From: Anaerolineaceae bacterium
GTDB lineage: Bacteria > Chloroflexota > Anaerolineae > Anaerolineales > Anaerolineaceae
Direction: 5' to 3'
Assembly (NCBI GenBank): GCA_017995665.1
Contig: JAGOIM010000043.1
Coordinates: 1-10,311, forward strand
Length of the DNA: 10,311 nt
Part shown: one piece after another, positions 7,463 through 10,311 of the stretch
Layout: each line of letters opens with the position of its first letter
How positions within the stretch are numbered: position 1 is the first letter of the stretch
Translations under genes and position numbers: made by a program
Notes under the pieces: model-generated
What the model was told of the DNA's origin: nothing
Databases searched by the model: none
The model's input: the letters and a program-made list of their open reading frames with translations, nothing else

Positions 7463-10311
7463 TTACCATTGATGAGACTGGCTTGGTTCAAAGTATCCTG
7501 AATCACGTCTGACGAGTTCATCAAACCAAGGCAGCAGGGGATGGATGGATTCGACTTCCTGAATACCCTGACGAATTTTTTGGGTATCGATAGTCGAAAG
7601 AAGGTCGAGATATTGACCTTGCCAGCGTTTGAAAACGGGGCTGAGTTTTTCCTTAGGATTAACCGTTTCATCGACCCGGATCAGGAGGAACATCAGGTTT
7701 CCGGCTGCGTTTTGAGCCAGACGAGTGCGAGCCATTTCAGGCTGGTTGAGAAAGTCGAAATTGCGTTGAATATCCCGCATTGAACGGTAGATACTTAATA
7801 AGTTTTGATTAATTTCGCTAAAAAAGCTTTCCTGGTTTTGTATCAGCCAGAATTGAGCCTTGGAATTGCTTCGCAAGAGCGATTGCCAGGCTTTGAAGAA
7901 AGCCGTTTGAGCTGCATCGGTTTGGTAGACAAGTTCGTTGAGCAATTCTCGGTAAATGCCGCTGACATCAATTTTTTGCCATTCACAAATGAATGTATAG
8001 AGATGTGCTTGTGCTTCTCCGAGTTCTTTGATCGCCGGATTCTCAAGCTGAGTATAGTTCGTCGATTTCCAGTTTCTATTTTTAATATCATTGATTGCCG
8101 GCAAGATTTCTTTTGACCAAAGGGTGGTGGCTTTTTTAAGATCACTCAGAATTACCCAATTTGAATCAAATTTCTCTGCCATTGTTTTAAGCAAGAACCA
8201 GTCGCCATTGTTTGCAGCATTTTTCCAAGTGCGAACTTTTTCCAAAGTTTCGAAGGCTTCTTCGACCATGCTGCGGTCTTGAGCGGGGAAAACTTCCAGG
8301 TTGAAGTCCAGGGCTTCACGTGGGAGGTTCGTTAGGATAAACTGAAATTCCTCGTCAAGTTGTTTATAAGCGCTATAACTGACCGGTAAGAGGCGGCGCA
8401 TTTGGATGAGCGTTTCTGCATTAGGATTTTGCTGGCGAATTTGCTCGTGGAAGCGATGCAGAAGGTCTTTTTGTTCCTGGTTTAGTTCGCTTTGGGCTAA
8501 GTGCTCAAAAGGCAGGTCCAGTTTTAGACCCGTCGTAAATAGCCAGGGCGTTGGCCAGCCGAGTTGGCGAGCTTGGTCTTGTAAATTTTCGAGGTTGAGC
8601 GCTTCTGCCATGCTGCGGAGCGCATTTTTGATGGCAAGATACCAATCCGGTTTACCAAGATGGAATGCCAGCTCATCGCCGCGGCTGAACAAACTTTGGG
8701 CAAAACCATTGACTGATTGGTCTGCTTCCGGTCCGTTTTCAAATTGGCTGATGTCTTCCTGGGTTTTTTCAAGCTCGTTTGCCAAAGGCAGGAGGTAATC
8801 GAGCGTTGGTTCGTTCAAAAAGAGGTTTTTGAGGGACTTGAGAGCGCTTTCAAAGTCTGCCGCATTCCAATTTTGATAGACATCACGGGAGATATTGAGC
8901 GCTTTTTGAAGGCGTTCTTGCATTCCCTGGGGTAATTTGAGGCGAATTTGATTGGCTTCGTTTATTAGCTGGCGCAAGTTAAAAAGTTGGTTGCCAAGCA
9001 CTTCTTTTGGCTCTAAAACTGACCAGGAAGAAGCGATGGCTTGGAGCTGATTTTTGAGATTGCTTAGTATTTTGGCAAGCTCTGCTGAATTTTGTGGGTT
9101 GGACTTGAGAATGTTTAGCTGCTCTTCAAGGCTATTTAGAAGGCTGCGAATATCGGCATAGATGGTCGAATTTGACTCTTTTTCTAAAGCGAGACTGCGC
9201 ATAGCAAAAATCAGTGAAGCAAGTTCTTTGCTAGCCGGATCACGGTTGAGAAGTGAGCGAGCTTGCCAAACAGCATCGCCCCATTTTTTTGAGAGCATGG
9301 CATCCAATAATTCCAACAATTCTTCATTTGAGAGTGTCGTTTTTTGCTTAAGCAAATAGGATGCCAGTTGCCATTCTTGCGGAAGGTCTTCTTTAAGGGA
9401 AGTTTCGATCGAGTTGATTAGCAAGCTGACATTTTCGGCTTCGTTAGCTTCCAAATATTTAAAAAGCAAGTCTTTGGAGGCGGATAGTAAGCGTTCTGTG
9501 TCGGTATGAATTCCAAATTGGCGCAAATCCTTGTTTAGCTCAAGCGTCTGAGAAAGAGCCTGGAGGTCGGGTAAGTCTTTCGTGAATCGCTCAAAGAGCA
9601 ATTCGTACTCCATCGCGCGCATCGATAGATAAGTTTCGAGATAATCCACGCGCATGCGCAGTTGAGGGATGTCATCGATTGTGATTTCGGAGGAATGGAG
9701 CGGCCAGCCGAGGTCCTGGATTAATTGGGGCGAGGTTTGGTTGAGTAAATTGAGCCCTTCTTCGATCATCTGGATATAATCAGTCCAAAACGGACTATTT
9801 TCTCCGGTTTCTTGAGGCAGGAAAAATTGGCCGTTACCCCAGTCGATAAAACTCATTGTTTTATTTTCGGCATCCCAAAAAATGTGATCCATTTTGACGT
9901 CGTTCCAACTAACACCTTTTGAGTGGACCCGGTCGAGGAGCAAGAGCATACCGGAAAGCACTTTAATCAGGACGTTCTGGGGGATTGGCGTTCCGTTGCT
10001 GAGACGTTCCGCCAGCATACTTGAAATCGACTTGCCACGAACCTCCTCACTAATCATAAAGAGGTTGACGGTTTGGGATGTTCCTTCCGGGCTTTGGTCG
10101 AGCAAGAGTGGTGTGTGGATGGTCAACCCGTTTTTGTTGTAATTAACCCCGTCGAGGGCTTTGAGAATTTTGCCTTCGGTCTCGATTTGCCCGGCCTGAC
10201 GAACGATTGTGCCACCGGAGACGTTTTGCAAGGGGCGTTTCATCACGCCCTGCAGATTCCCGGGGAGTGAGATGGCTTGCAAGACCTCTCCGGCATCACC
10301 ACTGCCGAGCG
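7463..10311 (-). CDS. Large kinase-fold protein with ~700-residue helical C-terminus, 5'-truncated by the window
   Basis: The frame is open to the window edge, with 948 visible codons. A TTG at 10282 could be taken as a start, but nine codons earlier the frame already encodes the glycine-rich loop GSGDAGEV (10283-10306), so the true start is beyond 10311. The kinase N-lobe and C-lobe follow: VMK lysine (10238-10240), a helix-C-like ETEGKIL, VHSKG, a catalytic loop with Asp (9899-9901), Lys two residues on and His (9884-9886) where Asn is usual, then IDWG with Asp at 9842-9844 instead of DFG. After about 9560 the protein is long, hydrophilic and helical, rich in Leu, Gln, Asn and Trp, with no recognised domain, no transmembrane segment and no export signal. 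It ends in SQSHQW. It is the first visible gene of the operon. Kinase fold is well supported; catalytic activity and targets are not known. Confidence 0.8.
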   Translation of the reverse strand, partial: LGSGDAGEVLQAISLPGNLQGVMKRPLQNVSGGTIVRQAGQIETEGKILKALDGVNYNKNGLTIHTPLLLDQSPEGTSQTVNLFMISEEVRGKSISSMLAERLSNGTPIPQNVLIKVLSGMLLLLDRVHSKGVSWNDVKMDHIFWDAENKTMSFIDWGNGQFFLPQETGENSPFWTDYIQMIEEGLNLLNQTSPQLIQDLGWPLHSSEITIDDIPQLRMRVDYLETYLSMRAMEYELLFERFTKDLPDLQALSQTLELNKDLRQFGIHTDTERLLSASKDLLFKYLEANEAENVSLLINSIETSLKEDLPQEWQLASYLLKQKTTLSNEELLELLDAMLSKKWGDAVWQARSLLNRDPASKELASLIFAMRSLALEKESNSTIYADIRSLLNSLEEQLNILKSNPQNSAELAKILSNLKNQLQAIASSWSVLEPKEVLGNQLFNLRQLINEANQIRLKLPQGMQERLQKALNISRDVYQNWNAADFESALKSLKNLFLNEPTLDYLLPLANELEKTQEDISQFENGPEADQSVNGFAQSLFSRGDELAFHLGKPDWYLAIKNALRSMAEALNLENLQDQARQLGWPTPWLFTTGLKLDLPFEHLAQSELNQEQKDLLHRFHEQIRQQNPNAETLIQMRRLLPVSYSAYKQLDEEFQFILTNLPREALDFNLEVFPAQDRSMVEEAFETLEKVRTWKNAANNGDWFLLKTMAEKFDSNWVILSDLKKATTLWSKEILPAINDIKNRNWKSTNYTQLENPAIKELGEAQAHLYTFICEWQKIDVSGIYRELLNELVYQTDAAQTAFFKAWQSLLRSNSKAQFWLIQNQESFFSEINQNLLSIYRSMRDIQRNFDFLNQPEMARTRLAQNAAGNLMFLLIRVDETVNPKEKLSPVFKRWQGQYLDLLSTIDTQKIRQGIQEVESIHPLLPWFDELVRRDSGYFEPSQSHQW

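Overview
The window looks like a bacterial chromosome segment of moderate GC, most likely from Chloroflexota (class Anaerolineae). That assignment is an inference from style: a Thr-Pro-rich linker leading to an SH3-like domain, kinase-fold proteins with long helical tails, and a Lon with a divergent N-domain. No marker gene in the window proves it. Every supported gene lies on the minus strand, so transcription runs from high to low coordinates.

Layout in transcription order: (i) 10311-7463, a very large kinase-fold protein whose 5' end lies beyond the window edge; (ii) 7437-6427, a smaller kinase-fold protein; (iii) 6402-4399, a TPR / one-transmembrane / Thr-Pro linker / SH3-like protein; (iv) 4406-3018, folylpolyglutamate synthase FolC; (v) 3021-508, an ATP-dependent Lon protease; (vi) an intergenic stretch of 331 bp (177-507) with two tandem copies of a hairpin-forming repeat and a probable promoter; (vii) 176-1, the first 58 codons of a fold-type-I PLP aminotransferase. 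Genes i to v are separated by 25 and 24 bp or overlap by 8 and 4 bp, so they read as one operon whose promoter is outside the window.

The most interesting part is the trio i-iii. Both kinase-fold proteins keep the nucleotide-binding Lys, the catalytic-loop Asp and Lys and the DFG Asp. Both replace the catalytic-loop Asn by His and the DFG Phe by Trp, giving a shared signature DxKxxHxxW...IDW. Neither visible part has a membrane segment. The third protein has a large cytoplasmic helical part, one transmembrane helix and a predicted external SH3-like domain. A reasonable hypothesis is a split receptor-kinase system in which sensor and kinases are separate polypeptides, co-transcribed with a folate enzyme and a quality-control protease. 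The intergenic tandem hairpins, with compensatory changes in their stems, are the other unexplained structure.
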